Source of the DNA: an uncultured Lachnospiraceae bacterium
Lineage (GTDB): Bacteria; Bacillota; Clostridia; Lachnospirales; Lachnospiraceae
Length of the DNA: 64,000 nucleotides
Direction: 5' to 3'
Assembly: GCA_910586125.1 (NCBI GenBank)
Contig: CAJUHP010000004.1
Location: 1 to 64,000, forward strand
Positions 53,725 through 61,624 of the stretch are shown here, in pieces. The notes under the pieces were generated by a model that saw only the letters and a list, made by a program, of their open reading frames with translations, had not been told where the DNA came from and did not search any database. The number at the start of each line of letters is the position of its first letter. Position 1 is the first letter of the stretch. Made by a program: the position numbers and the translations under genes.

Positions 53725-54753
53725 TCAGTTGGTAATCAAATAATCACTGGAAACATAAGCTTCCTGATCCTGGTAAATAATCTTACTCCAGCTACTGTTG
53801 TACCCTACGCGCTTTACCTTTTCTCCGGGCGCAATCCGGCCCAGCACATTGTCGTCGGTGTCGGTGGTGGGCGTACTGCGGACACGCACTGTGGAGGTTG
53901 TCAAAACCGTCTCGTCCCGCTCCTCAAAGGTCATCTCGCTGATATCCGTCTCCGGTTCCGGCCCCGCTGTCTCTGGCTCCGTCTCGTATTCTGCCAGTTC
54001 TCTCAGGCGCTGCACAAAAATTCCCAGCTTTTCGTCGGCCGCCATGACCTGCTCCATCTTCGCGTCCGTATCGCTGATCAACTGACGAACCGCGTCGTCG
54101 TTGCTCATACTGTTGATATAACCGGCCAGCTCCGAATCCAGCGCACCGGCGTTGATATACATTGTGCCGTCCTCATTGGAACAGATATACAGTTGGCTGA
54201 GCGCCGGACACAGCGTATCTACATTCAGGAACTTTACCTCATAATAAATATAAGCCACATAAGAGCCCTCTGTCATGCCCGGCTTCGTATAGCAGCTAAT
54301 ATTCTGATAATCCTCAATGTATTCGCCCTTCTTTTGAAGTTTCTCGCTGGTCATATCCTCTCCGGCCACAATATTGGAATACGCCTCGGCGTCACAATTC
54401 TTCATGGCCTCGAAATAGGTATGAACCAGTTCGTTTAACGCAGGCACCGCATCCTGCTTCAGCTCATACTCCGCCGGATCGGCGGTCGGTTCCTCCGTTG
54501 TACTTACCACAACCTCACCGGATGTCTGCGTCTCCTCCGGCGTCTCTGTGTCCTCTTTCGTCTTTACAGCGTCAATGACCAGCACCATAATAATCAGCAC
54601 TGCTGCAATCAAAAGCACAATTCCAAATTTTTTATTATTATGAAAAAAGGTCACAACCTTGTTGATCGTTTCTGTAAGGGCGGAGGGCTTGTTATCCTTC
54701 TGCGGGGAGTCCTGTCTGTTTCCTTTCCTCTTACTGTTTCCTTGTTCTTCCAC
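53725..54753 (-). CDS. Membrane-anchored protein with C-terminal SH3 domain
   Basis: This cell-surface protein has unknown function (342 aa). A basic N-terminus (about 50 residues) precedes one membrane helix (IVLLIAAVLIIMVLVIDAV). A Thr/Glu-rich stalk, an alpha/beta domain (about residues 95-210, NTF2-like in pattern) and a bacterial SH3 domain (TVRVRSTPTTDTDDNVLG to YVSSDYLI) follow. The start is GTG 54753: AAGGAGG is 7 nt upstream, whereas the in-frame TTG at 54759 touches the ribosome site. It probably binds wall or peptide ligands. Confidence 0.75.
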   Translation of the reverse strand: MEEQGNSKRKGNRQDSPQKDNKPSALTETINKVVTFFHNNKKFGIVLLIAAVLIIMVLVIDAVKTKEDTETPEETQTSGEVVVSTTEEPTADPAEYELKQDAVPALNELVHTYFEAMKNCDAEAYSNIVAGEDMTSEKLQKKGEYIEDYQNISCYTKPGMTEGSYVAYIYYEVKFLNVDTLCPALSQLYICSNEDGTMYINAGALDSELAGYINSMSNDDAVRQLISDTDAKMEQVMAADEKLGIFVQRLRELAEYETEPETAGPEPETDISEMTFEERDETVLTTSTVRVRSTPTTDTDDNVLGRIAPGEKVKRVGYNSSWSKIIYQDQEAYVSSDYLITN

Positions 54754-54797
54754 GCACAAACCTCCTTATTCTATTGTAAAAAAACTGAGATAACCCT

Positions 54798-54826
54798 ATC
54801 TTAGCAAAGATCGCTGCAAAAATCAA
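54798..54826 (-). promoter_or_regulatory. Promoter of the SH3-protein gene
   Basis: -35 TTGATT (54821-54826) and -10 TAAGAT (54798-54803) have a 17-bp spacer, 45 bp before the GTG start. It could also drive queA onward. Confidence 0.55.
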
Positions 54827-54883
54827 CAACTAAAATGTGACATTTTTCTGCGCCTTCCTTAAGGAATCGTAAACATCTTCTGA

Positions 54884-55846
54884 CTATTCCAGGCAATCTT
54901 TCTCTTTATCGAAATAATAGATTCGGGAAGACAGATATTCCTGGCCTACTATCTGGCCATCTGTATTGATCTCCTCAAGGAGCCGTTTCAGCTCAACCGC
55001 TGAGAGCGGCTCACATTCCGGCATCAAGATCATCTCATGAATGCTGCTGGGAATCACATAAAAATTCCCGTGCTCCGACGCAAATGCTGTCAGCTTCTTT
55101 TGATTCAAAACGGCCGACGCGCCAAAATATTTATCCCGATTGGACAGAACATACATCACATATTTTTCTTTCGGCATCAGCGCACTTAAAATCTGAGAGG
55201 CCCAGAGCGACAACTGTTCTTCGGAGTAATCTTCGCGATTCGGGTACTGAGATACTTGGCGTACCAGATCTTTTCTCAAAAGCTCCTGGATCACCTGCGG
55301 CATGGGTTCCAGCTCATTTCCCAACAGCCGATCTGTATTCTCACGGGCAGTCTCATATAGTATCCCCTCGTCCACACCCCAGGCCTCCAACTGCCTGTTA
55401 TGTACCATCGCTGTCCCGCTGCCGATAAAATGGTTCTGAATCAGAAAATAATACACAACCGCCAGATCCAGAAAACGCCGGTGCGGAATATCCTGCAAAA
55501 GCGGCTGATTCTGCTCGTAATTCACCAGCTTATATACAATGCGGGAGCGAAGCTTGTCAAAATCCTGAAACTCTCCGACATCCAGGTACAATCCGCAGCG
55601 GTTTGTCCGGTACTCCGCCAGAATCGCCTCCAGGATCTCTCCCATTTTCCCGCCTTCCTGGTATCTCTCATAATAAGGAGCCATATAAATGGTCGGTGAA
55701 ACATTGCAGCCCGGTTCCAAGATACAGAGCGCTTCTCTCTTCTGGTTATTATTTTTGTAAATCGTATGCAGACTGACCTGCGCCTCCTCCCCCATCTCTT
55801 CCTGAAGCATTGTGGGAACAAGTTTCAAAAAAGCTTCGTACGTCAT
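54884..55846 (-). CDS. DUF5688 family protein
   Basis: Function unknown. This 320-aa soluble protein is of a type frequent in Lachnospiraceae and often multi-copy. Features are MTYEAFLKLVPTMLQEEMG, KNNNQKREALCIL, ISPTIYMAPYYERYQEG-like central text (VSPTIYMAPYYERY), and the C-terminal HGNFYVIPSSIHEMILMP, the usual family ending. It has no membrane segment and no signal peptide. The ATG overlaps the stop of a questionable upstream frame by ATGA. Confidence 0.8.
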   Translation of the reverse strand: MTYEAFLKLVPTMLQEEMGEEAQVSLHTIYKNNNQKREALCILEPGCNVSPTIYMAPYYERYQEGGKMGEILEAILAEYRTNRCGLYLDVGEFQDFDKLRSRIVYKLVNYEQNQPLLQDIPHRRFLDLAVVYYFLIQNHFIGSGTAMVHNRQLEAWGVDEGILYETARENTDRLLGNELEPMPQVIQELLRKDLVRQVSQYPNREDYSEEQLSLWASQILSALMPKEKYVMYVLSNRDKYFGASAVLNQKKLTAFASEHGNFYVIPSSIHEMILMPECEPLSAVELKRLLEEINTDGQIVGQEYLSSRIYYFDKEKDCLE

Positions 55847-56091
55847 ACCGTTACCTCCGTTTTTTCTGGTTCTCTATGAAAAACTGTCATTGCGACGGAT
55901 GGTTTATCTGACGTTTTGTAGTTAGAAGCTATATGCCGACAGAACAGACCGCGGCAGGAACAAACGCATTCTGTGCCGTCCGGCAAACTACAGGATAAAA
56001 TTCGCAGAGACAGGAATTTCCGAAACTTAGATCGGACAGAAAAATGATACAGCCAATGTCGCCAGGTCAAAGCGCAAAAGATGTGAAGCAT
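55843..56091 (-). CDS. Questionable 82-aa frame in the DUF5688 leader
   Basis: The frame from ATG 56091 (AAAAGG upstream) ends in an ATGA overlap with the DUF5688 gene and starts just after a near-consensus promoter. This layout suggests a coupled small gene. Against it, the translation is Cys-, Trp- and His-rich with no recognisable pattern (HIFCALTWRHWLYHF, CVCSCRGLFCRH). It may be an untranslated leader. The rest of 55847-56220 holds only the two promoters. Confidence 0.25.
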   Translation of the reverse strand: MLHIFCALTWRHWLYHFSVRSKFRKFLSLRILSCSLPDGTECVCSCRGLFCRHIASNYKTSDKPSVAMTVFHREPEKTEVTV

Positions 56092-56104
56092 GGAACCTTT
56101 TTTT

Positions 56105-56134
56105 ATTTTACTGCATAGAACGTGCATTTGTCAA
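56105..56134 (-). promoter_or_regulatory. Promoter of the DUF5688 gene
   Basis: A consensus -35 TTGACA (56129-56134) and a -10 TAAAAT (56105-56110) are spaced 18 bp, giving a leader of about 250 nt before the DUF5688 ATG. Confidence 0.6.
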
Positions 56135-56183
56135 CCGGTTCCTGTGAAAAAATTTTTAATTTACATTTTTTCCAAAAAAATAC

Positions 56184-56211
56184 TTGCTTTTTTTTCAATC
56201 TGTTGTATAAT
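56184..56211 (+). promoter_or_regulatory. tRNA-Arg promoter
   Basis: -35 TTGCTT (56184-56189) and an extended -10 TG-TATAAT (56206-56211) have a 16-bp spacer, 9 bp before the tRNA. Confidence 0.7.
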
Positions 56212-56220
56212 AAGAGCGTT

Positions 56221-56293
56221 GCACCAGTAGCTCAGGGGATAGAGCAGTGGTTTCCGGAGCCACGTGTCGGGGGTTCGAATCCCTCCTGGTGCA
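56221..56293 (+). tRNA. tRNA-Arg (anticodon CCG)
   Basis: A complete cloverleaf: acceptor GCACCAG/CTGGTGC, D-arm GCTCAGGGGATAGAGC, anticodon stem GTGGT/GCCAC with loop TTCCGGA (CCG, reads CGG), T-arm GGGGGTTCGAATCCCTC. No CCA is encoded. It is the only tRNA on the plus strand. Confidence 0.96.
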
Positions 56294-56329
56294 GTTTTTA
56301 TTATTAAATATCTTATGAATCTCACCGTT

Positions 56330-56355
56330 AAAAAGCGCCTGTCAGGCGCTTTTTT
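56330..56355. terminator. Bidirectional terminator between tRNA-Arg and the XRE-desulfoferrodoxin gene
   Basis: A perfect stem AAAAAGCGCCTG/AGGCGCTTTTT with TC in the loop can stop both converging transcripts. Confidence 0.9.
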
Positions 56356-56397
56356 GGATATCCTGTGTGCCGCTCTATTTTAAAACGGTTTCTCATA

Positions 56398-56979
56398 TCA
56401 GATTATCGTTTGAAACATTCCATGTCTGTTGCAATACGCATAAATAATTCCGTGTCCCTTCTTTCTAAACCGCACAGATATCCCCTGCTCCGGATACAGC
56501 TTTACCAAATCCGCCGCATCCGATGTCACATACGCGATAAATGAAATCGAATGTTTTTTCTCCATCGGATGGCTAAGGGTCACAAAATACTCGTTATCTA
56601 CAGTCTCAACACAGATACTATGACCATCCCCATCCTTTTCCGCCTCCGCCTTTGGCAGAACCATTCCACAGCAAGAAAAAGCCCCGTTCCCCACAGATGT
56701 AATGATATTTCCGCAGACCGGACAGACATAAAAACACATCTTCCGCATATTTGCCGACTGGTTTTGATTTTCCCGCAAATCTCCTGTCAGCAGTTCGGCA
56801 ATCGAAACGCCAAGCGCCCCGGCCAATTCCTCAATGATCCCAATATCCGGGAGCCCTCTTCCGGTTTCCCATCTTGATACTGTTTTATCAATCACGCCAA
56901 TCTTTTCTGCAAGTTCCCTCTGCGTAATCTTTCTTTTTTCTCTCAGCTCCTTTATCGCCTTTCCTGTTACATAACTCAT
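56398..56979 (-). CDS. XRE DNA-binding domain fused to a complete desulfoferrodoxin
   Basis: Residues 1-65 are an XRE helix-turn-helix (ELREKRKITQRELAEKIG, DKTVSRWETGRGLPD). Residues 83-110 match the desulforedoxin domain: Cys86-x2-Cys89 and Cys103-Cys104. Residues 115-193 match superoxide reductase: His120, His137 and His143 (HPMEKKH), Cys183 and His186 (YCNRH), a full His-Cys iron site. The catalytic Lys before the first His (EKH in reductases) is Gly here. A redox or superoxide-responsive regulator is my inference. The start at 56979 has GAGGTG upstream. Its promoter carries an inverted repeat. The 193-aa length equals HTH plus a standard desulfoferrodoxin. Confidence 0.82.
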   Translation of the reverse strand: MSYVTGKAIKELREKRKITQRELAEKIGVIDKTVSRWETGRGLPDIGIIEELAGALGVSIAELLTGDLRENQNQSANMRKMCFYVCPVCGNIITSVGNGAFSCCGMVLPKAEAEKDGDGHSICVETVDNEYFVTLSHPMEKKHSISFIAYVTSDAADLVKLYPEQGISVRFRKKGHGIIYAYCNRHGMFQTII

Positions 56980-57013
56980 TATATTTAGCACCTCTCTTTC
57001 TGAATGTACATAT

Positions 57014-57042
57014 ATCATACTGCACGCTTTGCATCCGTGCAA
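57014..57042 (-). promoter_or_regulatory. Promoter and putative operator of the XRE-desulfoferrodoxin gene
   Basis: -35 TTGCAC (57037-57042) and -10 TATGAT (57014-57019) have a 17-bp spacer. Within the spacer and -35 lies TGCACG-N9-CGTGCA (57021-57041), well placed for autorepression. Confidence 0.65.
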
Positions 57043-57092
57043 CCTATGGATCGTAGAGTTCCCATTCCTCTCTGCGTCCGTGTGCATAAAAA

Positions 57093-57126
57093 AACTGCCG
57101 CACAGGAAAACTCCTGTATGGCAGTC
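57093..57126 (-). terminator. pnp terminator
   Basis: A two-step stem (ACTGCC/GGCAGT and ACAGGA/TCCTGT) is followed by seven T residues on the minus strand, 41 bp after the pnp stop. Confidence 0.88.
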
Positions 57127-57166
57127 TGTCAAAACCGTACTGTATTTGTTGCCAGCGCATTCCGCC

Positions 57167-59260
57167 TTACTGCAGATCCGCTTCTCTCATGCTCAGATTG
57201 ATGCGTCCCTTCTCGTCGATCTCCAAAACTTTGACTGTCACGACATCACCGATATTGACTACATCTTCCACCTTGCCCACTCTCTTATTGGAGAGCTTCG
57301 AGATATGAATCAAACCGTCCTTATTCGGCGCCAGTTGCACAAAAGCGCCGAAATTCATCAACCGGACCACCGGGCCGGTAAAGATCATGCCAGGCTCTAC
57401 ATCCGTCACAATACTCTTAATAATCTCAATCGCTTTTGCGATCATCTGTGCGTCCGTTCCGCAGACGCAGACCAGACCGGATTCGTCAATATCAATCTGT
57501 ACGCCGGTATCCTCGATAATCTTGTTGATCACCTTGCCCTGCTTGCCGACAACATCACCGATCTTCTGCGGATCGATCTGAATCTTATCAATCTTCGGCG
57601 CATAGGGACTCAGCTCCTTGCGGGGCTCGGCAATCACGGGAGCCATCACTTCATCCAAAATATAAGTTCTGGCAATCTTCGTTTTGGCAATGGCCTCCTC
57701 GATAATCGGACGAGTCAGACCATGGATCTTAATATCCATCTGAATGGCTGTAATGCCCTTGTGCGTACCGGCCACTTTAAAGTCCATGTCGCCAAAGAAG
57801 TCTTCCAGACCCTGGATATCGGTCAGGACAATATAATCTTCATCCGTCTCTCCTGTCACCAGACCGCAGGAAATTCCTGCCACCGCCCGCTTAACCGGCA
57901 CACCGGCCGCCATCAGAGACAGCGAGGAAGCACAGACGCTGGCCTGGGAGGTGGAGCCGTTGCTCTCCATGGTTTCGGACACGGTGCGGATCGCATAAGG
58001 GAACTCATCCTCCGAGGGCAGTACCGGCACGAGAGCCTTCTCAGCCAGCGCGCCATGGCCGATTTCACGGCGTCCAGGTCCTCTTGAGGGCTTCGTCTCA
58101 CCCACCGAGTACGACGGGAAATTGTAGTGGTGCATATACCGCTTCGATGTCAGCTCCGTATCTATGCCGTCCAGCTTCTGAGCGTCAGACAAAGGCGCCA
58201 GCGTGCAGATGTTCATAATCTGTGTCTGTCCGCGCGTAAACATGCCGCTGCCGTGGGTTCTGGGCAGCAGATCAATCTCCGCCGCCAGCGGGCGAATCTC
58301 CGTGATCGCACGGCCGTCGGGGCGCTTATGATCTTTCAGAATCATCTTGCGCACGGTCTTTTTCTGATACTGATACAGCGCCTCACCAATCAGAGGAAGC
58401 CATTCCGGGTGTTCTTCTTCATAGCGGGCCGTCAGCTCGTCCTCAATCTGGCGGATATTGGCCTCGCGCACCTGCTTCACATCGGTAAATACAGCCTCTT
58501 CCATCCGCTCAGCCGAAACCGCTGCCGTCATATCCTCCCACAGTTCCCTGGGCGTCTCACATTTCGTGTAGTCATGCTTTTCTTTTCCGCACTCCGCCAC
58601 AATGGTGTCGATGAAAGCGATCACCTGCCGGTTCAGCTCATGAGCGGCAAAAATCGCGTCGATCATCGTATTCTCCGGCACTTCATTGGCGCCGGCCTCG
58701 ATCATAATCACCTTCTCTCTGGTGGAGGCCACCGTGAGAGCCAAATCCGAAGCTTTCTTCTGCGCGGCGGTCGGGTTGAAAACAAATTCCCCGTTAATCA
58801 GTCCCACCTGTGTGGAAGAGATCGGTCCGTCAAAGGGAATGTCGGAAATCGTGGCCGCAATGGCGGATCCCAACATAGCCGTCAGCTCCGGGCTGCAATC
58901 CGGATCAACACACAGAACCAGATTATTCAACGTCACATCGTTGCGGTAATCCTTCGGAAACAGCGGGCGCATGGGACGGTCGATCACGCGGGAAGTCAGA
59001 ACGGCATTCTCGCTCGCCTTTCCCTCTCTGCGGTTAAAACCGCCGGGAATCTTTCCCACCGCATACATCTTCTCCTCATATTCCACACTCAGAGGAAAGA
59101 AATCAATTCCCTCTCTGGGCTTGTCCGAAGCTGTGGCCGTAGAGAGAACCACCGTATCGCCGTAATGCATCAGAGCGGCGCCGTTGGCCTGAGCCGCCAC
59201 ACGCCCGATATCCACGCGCAGAGTTCTGCCGGCCAGCTCCATCGAATAGGTCTTGTACAT
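57167..59260 (-). CDS. pnp: Polyribonucleotide nucleotidyltransferase
   Basis: PNPase is a 3'-5' phosphorolytic exoribonuclease. The 697-aa protein has two RNase PH domains (GDTVVLSTATASDKPR; EFPYAIRTVSETMESNGS), a KH domain (QKIGDVVGKQGKVINKI) and an S1 domain (GMIFTGPVVRLMNFGAFVQ). AAAGGAG sets ATG 59260. It lies downstream of rpsO, the classical gene order. Confidence 0.97.
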   Translation of the reverse strand: MYKTYSMELAGRTLRVDIGRVAAQANGAALMHYGDTVVLSTATASDKPREGIDFFPLSVEYEEKMYAVGKIPGGFNRREGKASENAVLTSRVIDRPMRPLFPKDYRNDVTLNNLVLCVDPDCSPELTAMLGSAIAATISDIPFDGPISSTQVGLINGEFVFNPTAAQKKASDLALTVASTREKVIMIEAGANEVPENTMIDAIFAAHELNRQVIAFIDTIVAECGKEKHDYTKCETPRELWEDMTAAVSAERMEEAVFTDVKQVREANIRQIEDELTARYEEEHPEWLPLIGEALYQYQKKTVRKMILKDHKRPDGRAITEIRPLAAEIDLLPRTHGSGMFTRGQTQIMNICTLAPLSDAQKLDGIDTELTSKRYMHHYNFPSYSVGETKPSRGPGRREIGHGALAEKALVPVLPSEDEFPYAIRTVSETMESNGSTSQASVCASSLSLMAAGVPVKRAVAGISCGLVTGETDEDYIVLTDIQGLEDFFGDMDFKVAGTHKGITAIQMDIKIHGLTRPIIEEAIAKTKIARTYILDEVMAPVIAEPRKELSPYAPKIDKIQIDPQKIGDVVGKQGKVINKIIEDTGVQIDIDESGLVCVCGTDAQMIAKAIEIIKSIVTDVEPGMIFTGPVVRLMNFGAFVQLAPNKDGLIHISKLSNKRVGKVEDVVNIGDVVTVKVLEIDEKGRINLSMREADLQ

Positions 59261-59418
59261 AATATCTCCTTTCATTCAGACAGAAGATATCGAAACTACT
59301 GAAAACGTCACCGGCTCACATCCCTGCCGATGATTTTTTCAGTGGTCTCGCGTACCTTCCGCCTTTTTCTTTTTTTGTTCTGGATTAAAATATCTTTGCT
59401 TTTTGTTTCTTTCTCCGG

Positions 59419-59447
59419 AAAAAGGGTGGATCGCTCCACCCTTTTTT
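59419..59447 (-). terminator. Terminator/attenuator between rpsO and pnp
   Basis: AAAAGGGTGGA-TCGC-TCCACCCTTTT is a strong hairpin with T-runs, 9 bp past the rpsO stop. Confidence 0.88.
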
Positions 59448-59455
59448 CCAAAATT

Positions 59456-59722
59456 TTACTTTCTAATTCCCAGACGGGCAATCAGATTACGATATCCCTC
59501 GATATCGTTCTTCTTCAGATAGTCCAGCAGGCCGCGTCTCTGACCGATCATCTGGTACATACCGCGTCTGGAGTGATAATCTTTCGGATTATTCTGCAGA
59601 TGAGCGGTCAGCTCAGCGATTCTGGCTGTCAGAATCGCAATCTGCACCTCCGGCGAACCGGTGTCGCCTTCCTTGCGGCCGTACTCGGCGATTATGCTTG
59701 CTTTCTTTTCTTTGGAAATCAT
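59456..59722 (-). CDS. rpsO: 30S ribosomal protein S15
   Basis: S15 is a primary 16S-binding protein (88 aa). Sequence landmarks are EYGRKEGDTGSPEVQIA, LTAHLQNNPKDYHSRRGM and IGQRRGLLDYLKKND. CAGGAGG precedes the ATG. The structured leader suggests feedback by S15. Confidence 0.98.
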   Translation of the reverse strand: MISKEKKASIIAEYGRKEGDTGSPEVQIAILTARIAELTAHLQNNPKDYHSRRGMYQMIGQRRGLLDYLKKNDIEGYRNLIARLGIRK

Positions 59723-59752
59723 TTTGTGTTCCTCCTGTTTTTTCTGTACTCA

Positions 59753-59799
59753 CTGGACGCCAGGCTTCGGCTGGAGTAAAGCCCAAAACGGAGCGTCAG
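59753..59799 (-). promoter_or_regulatory. Structured rpsO leader (possible S15 autoregulatory RNA)
   Basis: The leader can close a CTGACGC/GCGTCCAG outer stem (arms 59793-59799 and 59753-59760) with inner GGCTT/GAAGCC pairing, 30 nt before the ribosome site. S15 represses its own leader in several bacteria; this one is inferred. Confidence 0.4.
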
Positions 59800-59815
59800 C
59801 GGCCCATACTGTACT

Positions 59816-59844
59816 AAATTAGCACGGAATCTGGATTCTGTCAA
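59816..59844 (-). promoter_or_regulatory. rpsO promoter
   Basis: A consensus -35 TTGACA (59839-59844) and a -10 TAATTT (59816-59821) have a 17-bp spacer. Confidence 0.6.
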
Positions 59845-59954
59845 GCTGTTTTACAGAGTTTTTCCGGAATGCATTTCCGGGAATCCGGCGTCGGCAAACC
59901 CAAGAAAAAGCGTCACCGTTACTCTGCGTAACGGTTGAAAAGATGACGACGGCA

Positions 59955-60695
59955 CTATTTCAAAATCACTTCCTGCCGCTCAATTACTTTGCCGCCCTGA
60001 TAAAAAACAACCACATACAATCCGCTTCCCATCGAATGATTCCACCAAACTTTCCAGTCGGTGTTGTTTTCCTGCTCCTTCAGCTCCGCGGCCGTTGTCG
60101 TTAAGGTATGTCCATTCTCCTGGGAACTGATCAAAGAACCGTCCGGCTGATAGATATCAATATAAATATCTTCTATCCACTGACTGTTTTTTGACGAAAC
60201 GGTATACTCAAGAACCACCTGTTCTGCATAAGCGGTTTTCGGATTCTGGCCGATCGGATTCCCGTTTTTATCCGCGTAATAAATTTTGTTTACGGTAATC
60301 TGATAGTATCTGACGCCCCCGGTTCCTTGCTCCAGATAAGAAAGTTCCGACTGTAACCTTTGATAACCCGCAAAGAGAAGCAATACAGCCGCCAGCGCCA
60401 GCAGACAGCCGATACGCCAGCGCTGAAGCTTCTTTTTTCCGCGCTTTTCTGCCGTCTCCATCTGTCCCTTCCATTCTTGCTCCTTGTCCTGCTCCCGACC
60501 GCTAAATTCTTCCCGCAGACGCGCTTCCTCCTGCCTGCGGATCTCCTCCCTGATTTCCTGCATCTGGGCCTTCTCCTGCTCCCGGATCTTATCTCTGATT
60601 TCCTGCATCTGAGCGTTCTCCTGCTCCCGGATCTCCTCCTTCTCTTCCCGCATCTGAGCATTCTGCCTGCGGATTTCTTCCCTCTCTTCCCCCAT
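59955..60695 (-). CDS. Coiled-coil repeat membrane protein with extracellular beta domain
   Basis: No family recognised (246 aa). The N-terminus (about residues 5-63) is built of near-identical 15-residue repeats (pattern E-I-R-E-Q-E-x-A-Q-M), highly charged and surely a coiled coil. A membrane helix follows (IGCLLALAAVLLLFAGY, residues 95-111), then an outside domain with many beta strands (VRYYQITVNKIYYADKNG, WIEDIYIDIYQPDG, SGLYVVVFYQGGK), resembling intracellular-sensor-to-surface proteins in layout only. It has its own promoter -10 (60746-60751). GAGG supports ATG 60695. Confidence 0.7.
   Translation of the reverse strand: MGEEREEIRRQNAQMREEKEEIREQENAQMQEIRDKIREQEKAQMQEIREEIRRQEEARLREEFSGREQDKEQEWKGQMETAEKRGKKKLQRWRIGCLLALAAVLLLFAGYQRLQSELSYLEQGTGGVRYYQITVNKIYYADKNGNPIGQNPKTAYAEQVVLEYTVSSKNSQWIEDIYIDIYQPDGSLISSQENGHTLTTTAAELKEQENNTDWKVWWNHSMGSGLYVVVFYQGGKVIERQEVILK
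60507..60683 (-). repeat. 45-bp tandem coding repeats
   Basis: About three and a half direct repeats of 45 bp, with period marks such as CAGATGCAGGAAATCAG, encode the coiled-coil heptad blocks of the membrane protein. Copy number may vary between strains. Confidence 0.7.
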
Positions 60696-61071
60696 CTCTT
60701 CTGCCTCTTCCTTCTATTACGCACTGTTATTGGTTTATAACTTCTATTATACTATATTCTCTTTTCTGTTTCCACCGCTAATTTGCGCTCTTTTCTGCTA
60801 TTTCCCTAACCTTTTTTGTTATCCGTTTCTCGGCTGTCCGCCGGAATTTCGTCTCCATTTTTTCAGCGCCTGCCGAATGCCTTTCCACGATTCTTTTTGT
60901 GGGTTTCGGCTGTCGGCAGGTCCTTGTCCTTTGTCCCACCGCGCTGTTCCCTGCTCGAAATTTACTACTTTACTCTAAAATAGAGCGCATAGACTAATTT
61001 TCTATACGCTCTAACGCTGTGTTTCCTATTTTGCCGTGATTACAATAATAATTCTTTAGATCAACAGGAAG
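60696..61071. other. Intergenic stretch with a -10 element; no supported gene
   Basis: It contains the TATAAT (60746-60751, minus strand) of the coiled-coil gene, whose -35 is weak. A Lys/Arg-rich open stretch without a start codon region at about 60790-60975 on the minus strand may be a gene remnant, but I cannot assign it. The terminator of the next gene lies at its right end. Confidence 0.4.
60982..61012 (-). terminator. Terminator of the AT-rich gene pair
   Basis: AGAGCG(C)ATAGA pairs with TCTAT(A)CGCTCT; TATTTTA follows on the minus strand, 59 bp past the stop at 61072. Confidence 0.7.
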
Positions 61072-61599
61072 TCATTTCGCCATTGCCGCCTTTAATTCAT
61101 CTTTTTCAGCTTGATATACTTCTATGTTATCTAATATTTGCCCTACCAATTTTTGGGTTTCTATTGTTTGCTCCTGTATTGCTTCTTTTAAAAGCGGAAA
61201 CGTTTCTTCGTCCAGAAACCATTGTACCGGAAAATGCCAGCCATGAAATCTTCCATTTAAAGGAATTTCAAGCAGATGCTGCAAATAAAATGCAATTCTA
61301 TTTTTCCCATAATACACACAATTATTGTACAACATTTTGGCTAGATTCAGCTGCCAAGATAGTTCAAAGCAATCATCCTCAAAAATTTTCATAATATGCA
61401 AAATATCTTCACAACCAAGTATTTCCGAATGATCAAGCAATTCCTTCTGCACGGTATGATAATCATTCCAAATCTCATTATCATTGCCGTCATCGTCCCA
61501 CAATGAAATTTCTTCCCTATGAACTTTATGTAAAAAATCAATCTTTTCAGATATACTCATTTTCTGATAATCACCAACATTATAGTTCCGAACGCCCAT
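61072..61599 (-). CDS. Hypothetical protein, AT-rich accessory gene
   Basis: The family is not recognised. This is a 175-aa acidic soluble protein, mostly helical (SISEKIDFLHKVHREE, ECEDILHIMKIFEDD-like region, FPLLKEAIQEQTIETQKLVGQI), with several Trp and His. It has good start evidence (GGAGG before ATG 61599). It is much AT-richer than the core genes and lies 25 bp after a GNAT gene on the same strand. The pair looks acquired. An immunity-type or stress role is possible but unsupported. Confidence 0.65.
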   Translation of the reverse strand: MGVRNYNVGDYQKMSISEKIDFLHKVHREEISLWDDDGNDNEIWNDYHTVQKELLDHSEILGCEDILHIMKIFEDDCFELSWQLNLAKMLYNNCVYYGKNRIAFYLQHLLEIPLNGRFHGWHFPVQWFLDEETFPLLKEAIQEQTIETQKLVGQILDNIEVYQAEKDELKAAMAK

Positions 61600-61624
61600 G
61601 AACGTACCTCCAAATGCCTATTTA

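Noticed and set aside
57029..59302. Two long plus-strand frames opposite pnp
   Set aside because: Shadows of pnp, which carries all its domains; no start signals.
60790..60975. Lys/Arg-rich open stretch on the minus strand
   Set aside because: No start near its beginning, no recognised family and no ribosome site; kept only as a remark on the gap.
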